Assembly (NCBI RefSeq): GCF_000364445.2
Contig: NZ_CP043538.1
Coordinates: forward strand, 338,501-402,500
Origin: Methylobacterium mesophilicum SR1.6/6
GTDB taxonomy: Bacteria; Pseudomonadota; Alphaproteobacteria; Rhizobiales; Beijerinckiaceae
DNA length: 64,000 nt
Reading direction: 5' to 3'
The notes under the pieces are model-generated. The model ran no database searches and was not told where the DNA came from. It saw nothing but the letters and a program-made list of their open reading frames with translations. Shown here piece by piece: positions 43,836 to 52,531 of the stretch (position 1 is the first letter of the stretch; every line of letters begins with the position of its first letter). Position numbers and translations under genes: made by a program.

Positions 43836-44872
43836 GGACCTTCGACTACATCCGCCCTGCGAACGTGCCGGAGGCCGTGGCGGCCGGGCAGGTTCCGGGC
43901 ACCGCCTACCTCGCCGCCGGCACCAACTTGGTCGACCTGATGAAGGGCGGCGTCGCCACTCCGGAGCGGGTCGTCGACATCACCCGCCTGCCCGGCCTGT
44001 CGGCCATCGAGCGGCTGCCGGACGGCGCCACCCGGGTCGGCGCCCTGGTGCGCAACAGCGACCTCGCCTACGACCCGGCCTTCGCCAAGGCCTACCCGAT
44101 GGTGGCCGAGGCCCTGCTGGCCGGCGCCTCGGCCCAGCTGCGCAACGCCGCCACGGTCGGCGGCAACCTGATGCAGCGCACCCGCTGCCAGTTCTTCACC
44201 GACGCCGTCTCACCCTGCAACAAGCGCGCGCCCGGCTCCGGCTGCGCGGCGCTCGGGCACGCCACCCGCATCCACGCGGTCCAGGGCTGGAGCGAGCACT
44301 GCATCGCCACCCACCCGTCCGACTTCTGCGTGCCGCTCGCCGCCCTCGACGCGGTGGTCGAGATCGCCGGGCCGGACGGCGCCCGGGAGGTTCCGCTCGC
44401 GGAATTCCACCACCTTCCCGGCGACCACCCGGAGCGGGAGACGGCGCTGCAACCGGGCGAGCTGATTACCGCCCTGCGGCTGCCCCCCGAGGCGGCGTCC
44501 TTCCGGGGCCACGCCCGCTATCTCAAGGTCCGTGACCGCACTTCCTACGCCTTCGCGGTGGTCTCGGCGGCGGCCGCCCTGACGCTCGAGGGGGGCACGA
44601 TCGACCGAGCGCGGCTCGCCCTCGGCGGGCTGGCGCTCAAGCCCTGGCGGGTGGCGGAGGCCGAGGCGGCGCTCGCCGGACAGGCGCCCTCCCCTGAGGC
44701 CTACGCGAAGGCTGCCGACGCGGCGCTGGCGGGTGCCAAGCCCACCGGCGAGGCCAACGCCTTCAAGGTCGAGCTCGCCCGACGGGTGGCGATCCGCGCG
44801 CTGACCCAGGCCGCCGCCGGGACGCCCGCCCGGATTCCGGCGCTCCCCGCCTCTCCGTTCGGCATCGTCTGA
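43832..44872 (+). CDS. paoB: Aldehyde oxidoreductase FAD subunit PaoB
   Basis: 346 residues starting at a GTG. FAD is bound by YLAAGTNLVDLMKGG and NAATVGGNLMQRTRC. The Cys set RCQFFTDAVSPCNKRAPGSG(C), with a later Cys in the SEHCIATHPSDF block, is the [4Fe-4S] insertion found in PaoB-type subunits but not in xanthine dehydrogenases. It accepts electrons from PaoA and passes them to an acceptor. A repeat-B element separates it from paoC. Confidence 0.93.
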   Translation: MRTFDYIRPANVPEAVAAGQVPGTAYLAAGTNLVDLMKGGVATPERVVDITRLPGLSAIERLPDGATRVGALVRNSDLAYDPAFAKAYPMVAEALLAGASAQLRNAATVGGNLMQRTRCQFFTDAVSPCNKRAPGSGCAALGHATRIHAVQGWSEHCIATHPSDFCVPLAALDAVVEIAGPDGAREVPLAEFHHLPGDHPERETALQPGELITALRLPPEAASFRGHARYLKVRDRTSYAFAVVSAAAALTLEGGTIDRARLALGGLALKPWRVAEAEAALAGQAPSPEAYAKAADAALAGAKPTGEANAFKVELARRVAIRALTQAAAGTPARIPALPASPFGIV

Positions 44873-44895
44873 CACGCGGTCGATGGCTTGGCACC

Positions 44896-44990
44896 GCCGT
44901 CCCTGCGAGCGGAGCGAAGCAGCCCAGTCGGCGTCACGACCTGCGATGTCGCGCTGCCCTGGGTCACTTCGCTCCGCTCGCGATGACCGC
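44896..44990. repeat. Dispersed repeat family B, copy 2, inside paoABC
   Basis: Same blocks as copy 1, with more complete dyad ends (GCGAGCGGAGCGAAGC on the left, GCTTCGCT-like CTTCGCTCCGCTCGC on the right). It occupies most of the 171-bp gap between paoB and paoC. Confidence 0.75.
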
Positions 44991-45043
44991 GGGAGCCACG
45001 TTGACCGGAAGCTCCAACCGGAACCCGTCTTGAGGAGTCCCGC

Positions 45044-47308
45044 ATGACCGCGACCTCCACGCCCGCCTCGAACCTTCCCGCCGGTGCGATCCGCCACGGC
45101 TCCAGCATCGGCCAGCCGCTGACCCGGCGGGACGGGCCCCTCAAGGTGACGGGCCAGGCCCGCTTCTCCGCCGACAACCTGCCCCCCCGAACCCTCCACG
45201 CGGCGCTCTGCGTCGCCCGGATCGGGAAGGGCCGCGTCACCGGCCTCGACGTGGCCGCCGCCGAGGCCCATCCGGGCGTCGTGGCGGTGATGACACCGCG
45301 GAACGCCCCGAAGCTCGCCAAGGACCCGGACGCCAAGGACGGGCCGTTCACGTTCCGCCTCGACCTCCTGCAGAACGACACGGTCCGCTACGCCAACCAG
45401 CCGATCGCCGTGGTGATCGCCGAGACCCTGGAGGCGGCCACGGAAGGCGCCCGGCTGCTCGCCCCGACCTACGCGGCCGAGACGCCGCGGATCGGGCTCG
45501 ACGCGGGCGAGGCCTTCACGCCGGATTCGGTCGGCGTCGGCGCCCCGCCGGTGGAGACCGAGGGCGATGTCGAGGCCGGGCTGGCGGCCGCGTCCAAGAG
45601 GATCGCCGCCACCTACGAGACGCCGGCCCAGTACCACAACGCCATGGAGCCGCACGCCGCCGTGGCCAGCTGGGACGGGAACCGTCTGACGCTCTTCATG
45701 CCGACCCAGGCGCTCGCCATGTCGCAGGGCCGGCTCGCCGGGCTGTTCGGTATCAATCCCGAGGACATCCACATCGAGAGCCCCTATCTCGGCGGCGGCT
45801 TCGGCTCGAAGGGCGTGCCGGCCGGGCCGCAGGTGCTGGCCTGCATGGCGGCCAAGCTGGTCGGCCGGCCGGTGAAGCTCGTGCCGACCCGGACCCAGAT
45901 GTACGGCCCGATGGGCCATCGCGGCCCGACCCGGCAGACCCTGCGCCTCGGCGCCGACGCGGCCGGCAAGCTCACGGCGCTCGACCACCACATCCTGACC
46001 GCCTCGTCGAGCTTCGACGACTTCTTCGAGCCGGCGGGACGGGCGACCAGCACCCTCTACGCCAGCCCGGCCCTCTCGATCCGCCACGAGGCGGTGCGCC
46101 TCGACACCGGCACGCCGCTGTTCATGCGCGCGCCCGGCGAAGCCACCGGCAGCGTGGCCCTGGAGAGCGCGCTGGACGAGATGGCCCACGAACTCGGCCT
46201 GGACCCGCTGGCGTTCCGCCTCGCCAACTACGCCGAGGTCGAGCCGATCACCGGCAAGCCGTTCTCCTCCAAGGCCCTGCGGGAGTGCTACCGCCGCGGC
46301 GCCGAGGCGTTCGGCTGGGCCGGGCGGCCGCTGCAGCCCCGCCAGACCCGCGACAGGGACGGGTTCCTGGTCGGCACCGGCATGGGCACCGCGACCTTCC
46401 CGGCGCTGATCTTCGAAGGCATGGCCCGGGCCGAGATCCGTGCCGACGGCACCGGCACGGTGGAACTCGGGGCGATCGACATGGGCCAGGGCGCCTGGAC
46501 GGCGCTCGCGCAGATCGCCGCCGACGGGCTCGGGATCGGGATGGACGCCCTCACCTTCCGGATGGGGTCTTCGGACCTGCCGAATGCCGGCATTGCGGGC
46601 GGCTCGGGCCACACCGCGACCGCCGGCGGCGCGATCCACGCGGCCGCGGCCGACGTGATACGCCAGCTCACGGATCTCGCCACCAACGACCCCGCCTCCC
46701 CGCTCTACGGCGCGGGCAATGCCGGCGTGACCGCCGCGGACGGCCGGCTCACCCGGCGCGATGACCCGAGCCGGGGCGAATCCGTCACCGACATCCTGAA
46801 GCGGGCGGGCCGGTCGAGCATCGAGGGCCAGGGCAAGGCCGGGGCCGACCCAGCCGCGCAGGCGGCCTACGCGATGCACGCCCACGGGGCGGTCTTCGCC
46901 GAGGTGAAGGTCGACCCCGATCTCGGCCAGATCCGCGTGAGCCGCCTCGTCGGCGCCTTCGCGGCGGGCCGGGTGATCAACCCGCGCCTCGTCCAGAGCC
47001 AGTATTACGGCGGGATGATCTGGGGCCTGTCCTTCGCGCTCCACGAGCGGGCCGAGATGGACCCGCGCACCGGCCGCTTCCTCAACGACAACCTCGCCGA
47101 GTACCACGTGCCGGTGAACGCCGACGTCCCCGCCATGGAGGCGATTCTCGTCCACGAGGACGACGCGGTGGTGAACAACCTCGGCGTGAAGGGCGTCGGC
47201 GAGATCGGCATCACCGGCACGGTGGGAGCCATCGCCAACGCAATCTGGCACGCCACCGGCGTGCGGGTGCGCGAGATGCCGATCACGCTGGATAAGCTGC
47301 TCGGCTGA
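45044..47308 (+). CDS. paoC: Aldehyde oxidoreductase molybdenum-binding subunit PaoC
   Basis: A 754-residue xanthine-oxidase-family large subunit that binds the molybdopterin cofactor and oxidises aldehydes to acids. LTRRDGPLKVTGQARFSAD, MEPHAAVASWDG, YLGGGFGSKG (cofactor contact), RAPGEATGS and the catalytic Glu in VGEIGITG near the C terminus are visible. GAGGAG precedes the ATG. The chaperone PaoD/XdhC gene usually next to this unit is not in the window. A role in aldehyde detoxification, for example plant-derived aldehydes, is inferred. Confidence 0.94.
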   Translation: MTATSTPASNLPAGAIRHGSSIGQPLTRRDGPLKVTGQARFSADNLPPRTLHAALCVARIGKGRVTGLDVAAAEAHPGVVAVMTPRNAPKLAKDPDAKDGPFTFRLDLLQNDTVRYANQPIAVVIAETLEAATEGARLLAPTYAAETPRIGLDAGEAFTPDSVGVGAPPVETEGDVEAGLAAASKRIAATYETPAQYHNAMEPHAAVASWDGNRLTLFMPTQALAMSQGRLAGLFGINPEDIHIESPYLGGGFGSKGVPAGPQVLACMAAKLVGRPVKLVPTRTQMYGPMGHRGPTRQTLRLGADAAGKLTALDHHILTASSSFDDFFEPAGRATSTLYASPALSIRHEAVRLDTGTPLFMRAPGEATGSVALESALDEMAHELGLDPLAFRLANYAEVEPITGKPFSSKALRECYRRGAEAFGWAGRPLQPRQTRDRDGFLVGTGMGTATFPALIFEGMARAEIRADGTGTVELGAIDMGQGAWTALAQIAADGLGIGMDALTFRMGSSDLPNAGIAGGSGHTATAGGAIHAAAADVIRQLTDLATNDPASPLYGAGNAGVTAADGRLTRRDDPSRGESVTDILKRAGRSSIEGQGKAGADPAAQAAYAMHAHGAVFAEVKVDPDLGQIRVSRLVGAFAAGRVINPRLVQSQYYGGMIWGLSFALHERAEMDPRTGRFLNDNLAEYHVPVNADVPAMEAILVHEDDAVVNNLGVKGVGEIGITGTVGAIANAIWHATGVRVREMPITLDKLLG

Positions 47309-47354
47309 ACGGGGGAGCGGGAGCCTAGCTCGGACACGCAACCGACTCAGCGTT

Positions 47355-47383
47355 TCTCCCTCCCCCACAGAAGGGGAGGGAGA
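47355..47383. terminator. Hairpin after paoC
   Basis: An 11-bp perfect stem (TCTCCCTCCCC / GGGGAGGGAGA) with a 7-nt loop, 47 bp after the paoC stop. No T-run follows. It probably ends the pao transcript and belongs to the CCCTCCCC-type palindromes seen at 20728. Confidence 0.6.
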
Positions 47384-47509
47384 CGCACGTCACGCGCAGG
47401 CATGCCTCAAAAAATCAGACAATTTGATCCGTTCCGATCCGGTGCGCCGTCGGCTTCCGCCGGCTCCAGCGGTGACAGATAAGCCGCACCCTGCTATCCG
47501 TTCTCCCGC

Positions 47510-47528
47510 GCATATGTCGTACATATGC
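47510..47528. promoter_or_regulatory. Palindromic operator upstream of the sugar ABC operon
   Basis: GCATATGT-CGT-ACATATGC, perfect 8-bp arms around 3 bp. The core TATGT-N3-ACATA fits GntR/FadR-type sites (GT-N3-AC). It lies 50 bp before the ytfQ start, and an AT-rich patch (47408-47432) lies further upstream. No matching regulator gene is in the window. Confidence 0.55.
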
Positions 47529-47577
47529 CGGCCGATCGCTCTGAAGAGGCGACGGCCGCAATCGAGGGGGGATGTCC

Positions 47578-48543
47578 ATGAGCGGAACCGTTTCCATCCG
47601 GGCCATGCTGGCGGGTCTGATTCTAGCCTGCGGCGGTGCGGCCCAAGCGGCCTCGCTGACCGTCGGGTTCTCGCAGATCGGCTCGGAATCCGGCTGGCGC
47701 GCCGCCGAGACCACGGTGACCAAGTCCGAGGCCAAGACGCGCGGCATCACCGTCAAGATCGCCGACGCGCAGCAGAAGCAGGAGAACCAGATCAAGGCGA
47801 TCCGCTCCTTCGTGGCGCAGGGGGTGGACGCGATCCTGCTCGCCCCCGTGGTCGCCACCGGCTGGGACGCCGTTCTCAAGGAGGCCCGGGACGCCAAGAT
47901 CCCGGTGATCCTGCTCGACCGCGACATCGACCCGTCCGGCAAGGACCTCTACCTCACCGCCGTCACCTCCGACAGCGTCGCGGAGGGCCGCGTCGCCGGC
48001 AACTGGCTGGCCAGGACGGTCGGCGACAAGCCCTGCAACGTGGTCGAGCTCCAGGACACGGTCGGCGCCAGTGTCGCCACCAACCGCAAGAAGGGGTTTG
48101 ACGCCGCCCTCGCGCCCCACGCCAACCTCAAGCTCGTGCGCAGCCAGACCGGCGACTTCACCCGCGCCAAGGGCAAGGAGGTGATGGAGAGCGTCATCAA
48201 GGCCGAGGGCGGCCGCGCGATCTGCGCGGTCTACGCCCACAACGACGACATGATGGTCGGCGCCATCCAGGCGATGAAGGAGGCCGGCCTGAAGCCCGGC
48301 CGGGAGATCCTGACGGTCTCGATCGACGCGGTGCCCGACATCTTCAAGGCGATGGCGGCGGGCGAGGCCAACGCCACCGTCGAATTGACTCCCGACATGG
48401 CCGGCCCGGCCTTCGACGCCCTCAAGGCCTACAAGGAGAAGGGCACCGTCCCGCCGAAGTGGATCCAGACCGAGTCGAGGCTCTACACGGCGGCCGACGA
48501 CCCGTTGAAGGTCTACGAGAGCAAGAAGGGCCTCGGCTACTGA
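47578..48543 (+). CDS. ytfQ: Sugar ABC transporter periplasmic binding protein (YtfQ-like)
   Basis: 321 residues. A signal peptide (RAMLAGLILACGGAAQA) precedes a type-I periplasmic binding fold: LTVGFSQIGSESGWRAAETT, NQIKAIRSFVAQGVDAILLAP, VILLDRDID and AVYAHNDDMMVGAIQAMKEA. SQIGSESGWR and the DAQQKQENQIKAI stretch are typical of the galactofuranose protein YtfQ. I chose the ATG at 47578 because GAGGGGGG sits about 7 bp before it; an ATG two codons upstream is too close. First gene of a four-gene ABC unit. Confidence 0.92.
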   Translation: MSGTVSIRAMLAGLILACGGAAQAASLTVGFSQIGSESGWRAAETTVTKSEAKTRGITVKIADAQQKQENQIKAIRSFVAQGVDAILLAPVVATGWDAVLKEARDAKIPVILLDRDIDPSGKDLYLTAVTSDSVAEGRVAGNWLARTVGDKPCNVVELQDTVGASVATNRKKGFDAALAPHANLKLVRSQTGDFTRAKGKEVMESVIKAEGGRAICAVYAHNDDMMVGAIQAMKEAGLKPGREILTVSIDAVPDIFKAMAAGEANATVELTPDMAGPAFDALKAYKEKGTVPPKWIQTESRLYTAADDPLKVYESKKGLGY

Positions 48544-48556
48544 CGCGCCCGGCGCC

Positions 48557-50113
48557 GTGATCCCTGCGAGCGGGCCCGTGTCCCACACGCCCCTTCTCAG
48601 CGTCCGCGGGCTCTCCAAGAGCTTCGCCGGGCACCAGGCCCTCGCGGGGGTCGACTTCACCCTGCGCCGGGGGGAGATCCACGCCCTGCTGGGCGAGAAC
48701 GGCGCCGGCAAATCGACCTTCATCAAGACCGTGACCGGAATCGTCCGGCGCGATGCCGGCGAGGTCCGGCTCGACGGCGGGCCGATCGCGCCGCGCTCGG
48801 CCGAGGAAGCGGGCCGGGCCGGCATCGCCACGGTCTACCAGGAGGTCGGCCTGCTGCCGAACCTCACCGTGGCGCAGAATCTCTTTCTCGGCCGCGAGCC
48901 GACCCGGTTCGGCCTCGTCCGCGCCCGGGCGATGCGGCGGCGCGCGGCCGCGCGGCTGGCCGAGTTCGGCCTCGCGATCGATGTCGGGGCGCCGCTCGGC
49001 AGCTATCCGGTGGCGGTGCAGCACCTCGTGGCGATCGCCCGGGCGGTGGACCTCTCGGCCCGGGCGCTGATCCTCGACGAGCCGACCGCGAGCCTCGACG
49101 CGCACGAAGTCGCGGTGCTGTTCGGCGTGATGCGCCGGCTGGCCGCGCAAGGCATCGGCATCGTGTTCGTGACCCATTTCCTGGAGCAGGTCTACGCCAT
49201 CACCGACCGGATCACGGTCCTGCGCAACGGCCGGCTGGTAACCGAGCGCGAGACCGCGGATTTCCCGCGCCTCGATCTCGTGCACACGATGCTGGGGCGC
49301 GACCTCGCCGAGGAAGAGGAGCGGGTGGAGACGGGGCCGGGGGGCCGGCGGACTAAGGCCGGGCCGCCGGTCCTGCGCGCGGAAAAACTCGGCAAGGCCG
49401 GCTATCTCCGGCCCGTCGACCTGTCGGTGGCGGGCGGCGAGGTGGTGGGCCTCGCCGGCCTCCTCGGCTCCGGGCGGACCGAGACGGCCCGCCTGCTGTT
49501 CGGCGCCGAGCGGCCGGACCAGGGCCGCATCCTCCTCGACGGGAAGCCCACCCGGATCGCCGGCCCCCGGGACGCGCTGCGCCACCGCCTCGGCTACTGC
49601 CCGGAGGAGCGCAAGACCGACGGCCTCGTCGCCGACCTGACCGTGCGGGAGAACATCGTGCTGGCTCTCCAGGCTCGGAAGGGCCCGTTCCGGCCCCTCG
49701 GCCGGGCCGCGCAGGACCGGATCGCCCGCGCCTTCATCGCCAAGCTCGACATCCGCCCGCCCGATCCGGAGCGGCCGATCGGGCTCCTGTCCGGGGGCAA
49801 CCAGCAGAAGGCGCTGCTGGCGCGCTGGCTCGCCACCGAGCCGCGCCTGCTGATCCTCGACGAGCCGACCCGGGGCATCGATGTCGGGGCGCACGCGGAG
49901 ATCATCCGGCTGATCCGGAGCCTGTGCGACGCCGGCCTCGCCCTGCTGGTGATCTCGTCCGAGCTGGAGGAGATCGTGACCTATTCCGACCGGGTGATCG
50001 TGATGCGCGACCGCGCCCAGGTGGCCGAACTCGCCGACGGGGCGATCGACGTCACCGCCATCCTCCGGGCCATCGCGGCGGAAGCGCCTGCGGTCATGGC
50101 GGAGTCCGTCTGA
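48557..50113 (+). CDS. ytfR: Sugar ABC transporter ATP-binding protein, two-domain (YtfR-like)
   Basis: 518 residues with two ATPase domains. Domain 1 has Walker A GENGAGKSTFIKT and Walker B ALILDEPTASLD. Domain 2 has GLLGSGRTETARLLFG (degenerate Walker A, as usual in this family), signature LSGGNQQKALLARWL and Walker B LLILDEPTRGIDVG. Start is a GTG at 48557; a GTG seven codons later is also possible. It energises the YtfT/YjfF permease pair. Stop overlaps the ytfT start. Confidence 0.93.
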   Translation: MIPASGPVSHTPLLSVRGLSKSFAGHQALAGVDFTLRRGEIHALLGENGAGKSTFIKTVTGIVRRDAGEVRLDGGPIAPRSAEEAGRAGIATVYQEVGLLPNLTVAQNLFLGREPTRFGLVRARAMRRRAAARLAEFGLAIDVGAPLGSYPVAVQHLVAIARAVDLSARALILDEPTASLDAHEVAVLFGVMRRLAAQGIGIVFVTHFLEQVYAITDRITVLRNGRLVTERETADFPRLDLVHTMLGRDLAEEEERVETGPGGRRTKAGPPVLRAEKLGKAGYLRPVDLSVAGGEVVGLAGLLGSGRTETARLLFGAERPDQGRILLDGKPTRIAGPRDALRHRLGYCPEERKTDGLVADLTVRENIVLALQARKGPFRPLGRAAQDRIARAFIAKLDIRPPDPERPIGLLSGGNQQKALLARWLATEPRLLILDEPTRGIDVGAHAEIIRLIRSLCDAGLALLVISSELEEIVTYSDRVIVMRDRAQVAELADGAIDVTAILRAIAAEAPAVMAESV

Positions 50114-51087
50114 TGCGCGCGCTGCGCGCCGGGGCGCCCCAGCTCCTCGCCTTCCTGGCCGTGCTGCTGGCCGACCGGCTGGTCGCACCGCAATTCCTCG
50201 ACGTGCACTGGCAGGACGGGCGCCTGTTCGGCAGCCTGATCGACGTGTTCAACCGCGGCGCCCCGGTGGCACTCCTGTCGCTCGGCATGGTGCTGGTGGT
50301 GGCCACCGGGGGCATCGACCTGTCGGTGGGCGCCGTGATGGCGATCGCGGGCGCCGTGGCGGCGAGCCTCGCCGACAGCCAGCCCCTGCCCCTGGTGCTC
50401 GCGGCGGCTTTGGCCACGGGGCTCCTCTGCGGGCTGTGGAACGGCCTCCTAGTGGCGGTGCTGCGCATCCAGCCGATCGTCGCCACCCTGATCCTGATGG
50501 TCGCGGGCCGCGGCATCGCCCAGCTGATCACCAAGGGGCGGATCGTCACCTTCGCCTCGCCCGACCTCGCGTTTCTCGGCGGCGGCGCGCTCTTGGGGGT
50601 GCCGATGCCAGTGGTGCTGGCCCTCGGGATGCTGCTCGTGACCCTCGCGCTGGTGCGCGGCACGGCTTTCGGCCTGATGATCGAGGCGACCGGCGGCAAC
50701 GCGCGGGCGAGCGCGCTCGCCGGCATCGACACACGCGCGGTGACGCTGGCGGTCTATGTCTGGAGCGGCTTCTGCGCGGCGCTGGCGGGCGTGGTCGCGG
50801 CGGCCGACATCCTGGGAGCGGACGCCAACAATGCCGGGCTGTGGCTCGAACTCGACGCGATCCTGGCCGTGGTGGTGGCGGGCTCGTCGCTCCTCGGCGG
50901 CCGGTTCAGCCTGTGGCTGGCGGTGCTCGGGGCCTTCCTGATCCAGGCGATGAACACCGGGATCCTGCTCTCCGGCCTGCCGCCGGAACTCAACCTCGTG
51001 GTCAAGGCCGCGGTGGTGCTGGCGGTGCTCCTGCTGCAATCGCCGCGCCTCGCGGGCCTGACCCTGCTGCTGCGGAGCCCGCGATGA
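50113..51087 (+). CDS. ytfT: Sugar ABC transporter permease (YtfT-like)
   Basis: A 324-residue inner-membrane protein with about 9 segments. The conserved LSLGMVLVVATGGIDLSVGAV block and EATGGNARASALAGIDT (the coupling loop) mark the RbsC/YtfT family. It overlaps ytfR and yjfF by 1 and 4 bp, so the operon is translationally coupled. Confidence 0.92.
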   Translation: MRALRAGAPQLLAFLAVLLADRLVAPQFLDVHWQDGRLFGSLIDVFNRGAPVALLSLGMVLVVATGGIDLSVGAVMAIAGAVAASLADSQPLPLVLAAALATGLLCGLWNGLLVAVLRIQPIVATLILMVAGRGIAQLITKGRIVTFASPDLAFLGGGALLGVPMPVVLALGMLLVTLALVRGTAFGLMIEATGGNARASALAGIDTRAVTLAVYVWSGFCAALAGVVAAADILGADANNAGLWLELDAILAVVVAGSSLLGGRFSLWLAVLGAFLIQAMNTGILLSGLPPELNLVVKAAVVLAVLLLQSPRLAGLTLLLRSPR

Positions 51088-52097
51088 GCCGCAATCTCCC
51101 GGTCCTCGTCGCCGCGCTCCTGTTCGCGGCGGGCTACGGCCTGTGCGCGACGCAGTACCCCGCCTTCCTGACCACCCGGGTCGTCGGCAACCTGCTCACC
51201 GACAGCGCCTTCCTGGGCATCGTGGCGGTCGGCACGACCTTCGTGATCATCGCGGGCGGCATCGACCTCTCGGTCGGCTCGGTGGTGGGGTTCACCACGG
51301 TGTTCCTGGCGCAGGCCATCCAGCGCTGGGGGATCCCGCCGCTCGCCGCCTTCGGGATCGTGCTCCTGGCGGCGGCCCTGTTCGGAGCCGCGATGGGCGC
51401 GCTGATCCACGTCTTCGACATGCCGCCTTTCATCGTGACGCTGGCCGGAATGTTCCTAGCGCGGGGCGCCGGCTTCCTGATGTCCACCGAGTCGGTCCCG
51501 ATCGACGCGCCCCTCTACGGCGCGGTCTCCGACCTCGCCTTGCACCTGCCCGGCGGCGGCCGGCTGACCCTGACGGCGGGGGTGATGCTGGCCGTGTTCC
51601 TGGCGGGCGGGGTGCTGCTCCACGCGACCCGCTTCGGCGCGAGGGTCTACGCCCTCGGCGGCAGCCGCCAGACGACGGTGCTCATGGGCGTGCGGGTCGG
51701 GCGCAACATCGTGGCGGTTTACGCCCTGTCGAGCCTGCTCGCCGCGCTCGCCGGGATCGTGTTCTCCCTCGACACCGCCTCGGGCACGCCGCTCTCGGCG
51801 GTGGGGGTGGAACTCGATGCGATCGCGGCCGTGGTGATCGGCGGCACGCTGCTGACCGGCGGCCAGGGCGGCCTGCCGGGCACCTTCCTGGGGGTGATGA
51901 TCGGCGGCCTGATCCAGACGGCCATCACCTTCGACGGCACCCTGTCGAGCTGGTGGACCAAGATCGCCACCGGCCTGCTGCTCTTCGCCTTCATCGCGCT
52001 CCAGCAGGGCTCGGTGGCATTGGCCGGGCGCTCGGGCCGGCGGGGCCGGGCTGCCGCCAGCGCACCGGCTGTCCGCCCGACGAAGGTCCGGGCCTGA
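51084..52097 (+). CDS. yjfF: Sugar ABC transporter permease (YjfF-like)
   Basis: 337 residues, second permease of the pair. TTFVIIAGGIDLSVGSVVGF and YALGGSRQTTVLMGVRVGRN are the permease blocks. TPLSAVGVELDAIAAVVIGG is the late signature. The order ytfQ-ytfR-ytfT-yjfF is that of the E. coli galactofuranose importer, so this is a complete importer, probably for a furanose or other pentose/hexose sugar. Confidence 0.92.
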   Translation: MSRNLPVLVAALLFAAGYGLCATQYPAFLTTRVVGNLLTDSAFLGIVAVGTTFVIIAGGIDLSVGSVVGFTTVFLAQAIQRWGIPPLAAFGIVLLAAALFGAAMGALIHVFDMPPFIVTLAGMFLARGAGFLMSTESVPIDAPLYGAVSDLALHLPGGGRLTLTAGVMLAVFLAGGVLLHATRFGARVYALGGSRQTTVLMGVRVGRNIVAVYALSSLLAALAGIVFSLDTASGTPLSAVGVELDAIAAVVIGGTLLTGGQGGLPGTFLGVMIGGLIQTAITFDGTLSSWWTKIATGLLLFAFIALQQGSVALAGRSGRRGRAAASAPAVRPTKVRA

Positions 52098-52150
52098 GGC
52101 GCAGCCTTCCGCGGCCGTTTGCCAGGACTGGCGCTCCCGATCTGCGAGGC

Positions 52151-52385
52151 ACCCACCCTCCCCCATCTGCGGGCTACAAGATTCACACATCTCTGGCCGG
52201 GGCGCGCTCTCCTACCCTTGTGGGGAGGAGTTTGGGAATCGCAGATCCCGCGTGGGGGTGGTGCCGGATGAGGCGCGGTGGTTCCTTCTGAACCAACCCC
52301 CACCCCTATCCCATCCCCATAAGGAGGAGGGGAAAAGCGCCCACCCTTCAATGTGTTAGCCCCAAGCCGAGATGTGTGGATCCGT
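52151..52385. repeat. Composite palindromic element with near-inverted ends
   Basis: AGATTCACACATCT (52179-52192) and AGATGTGTGGATC (52370-52382) are complementary at 12 of 13 positions. Inside are further complementary blocks (GGGGGTGG near 52255 with CCAACCCCCACC near 52295; CCTACCCTTGTGGGGAGG). No gene fits. It resembles a small non-autonomous mobile or MITE-like element, 140 bp before the DapA-family gene. Confidence 0.6.
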
Positions 52386-52531
52386 AGCTCAGCGGGGGGG
52401 CCAAGACGCGCGGTGCCCGTCGTGGCATCCCGGCCCGTGGCCCTGCCATCGCGTGACAGCCTAAAGATTTTCCCGTCAGCCCGGCCTATGGTCCCCGCCC
52501 GCATCGTCCTGCGACGGAGGAAGAGACCGGA

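Noticed and set aside
44210..47368. Minus-strand open frame of over 1000 codons opposite paoC
   Set aside because: It mirrors the paoB and paoC reading frames and has no recognisable domain. Long antisense frames are expected at this GC content.
52377..52450. tRNA-like start (GGATCCGTAGCTCAGCGGGG)
   Set aside because: The D-arm-like text is present, but no anticodon arm, T-arm (GGTTCRA) or acceptor partner follows. It overlaps the right end of a repeat element.
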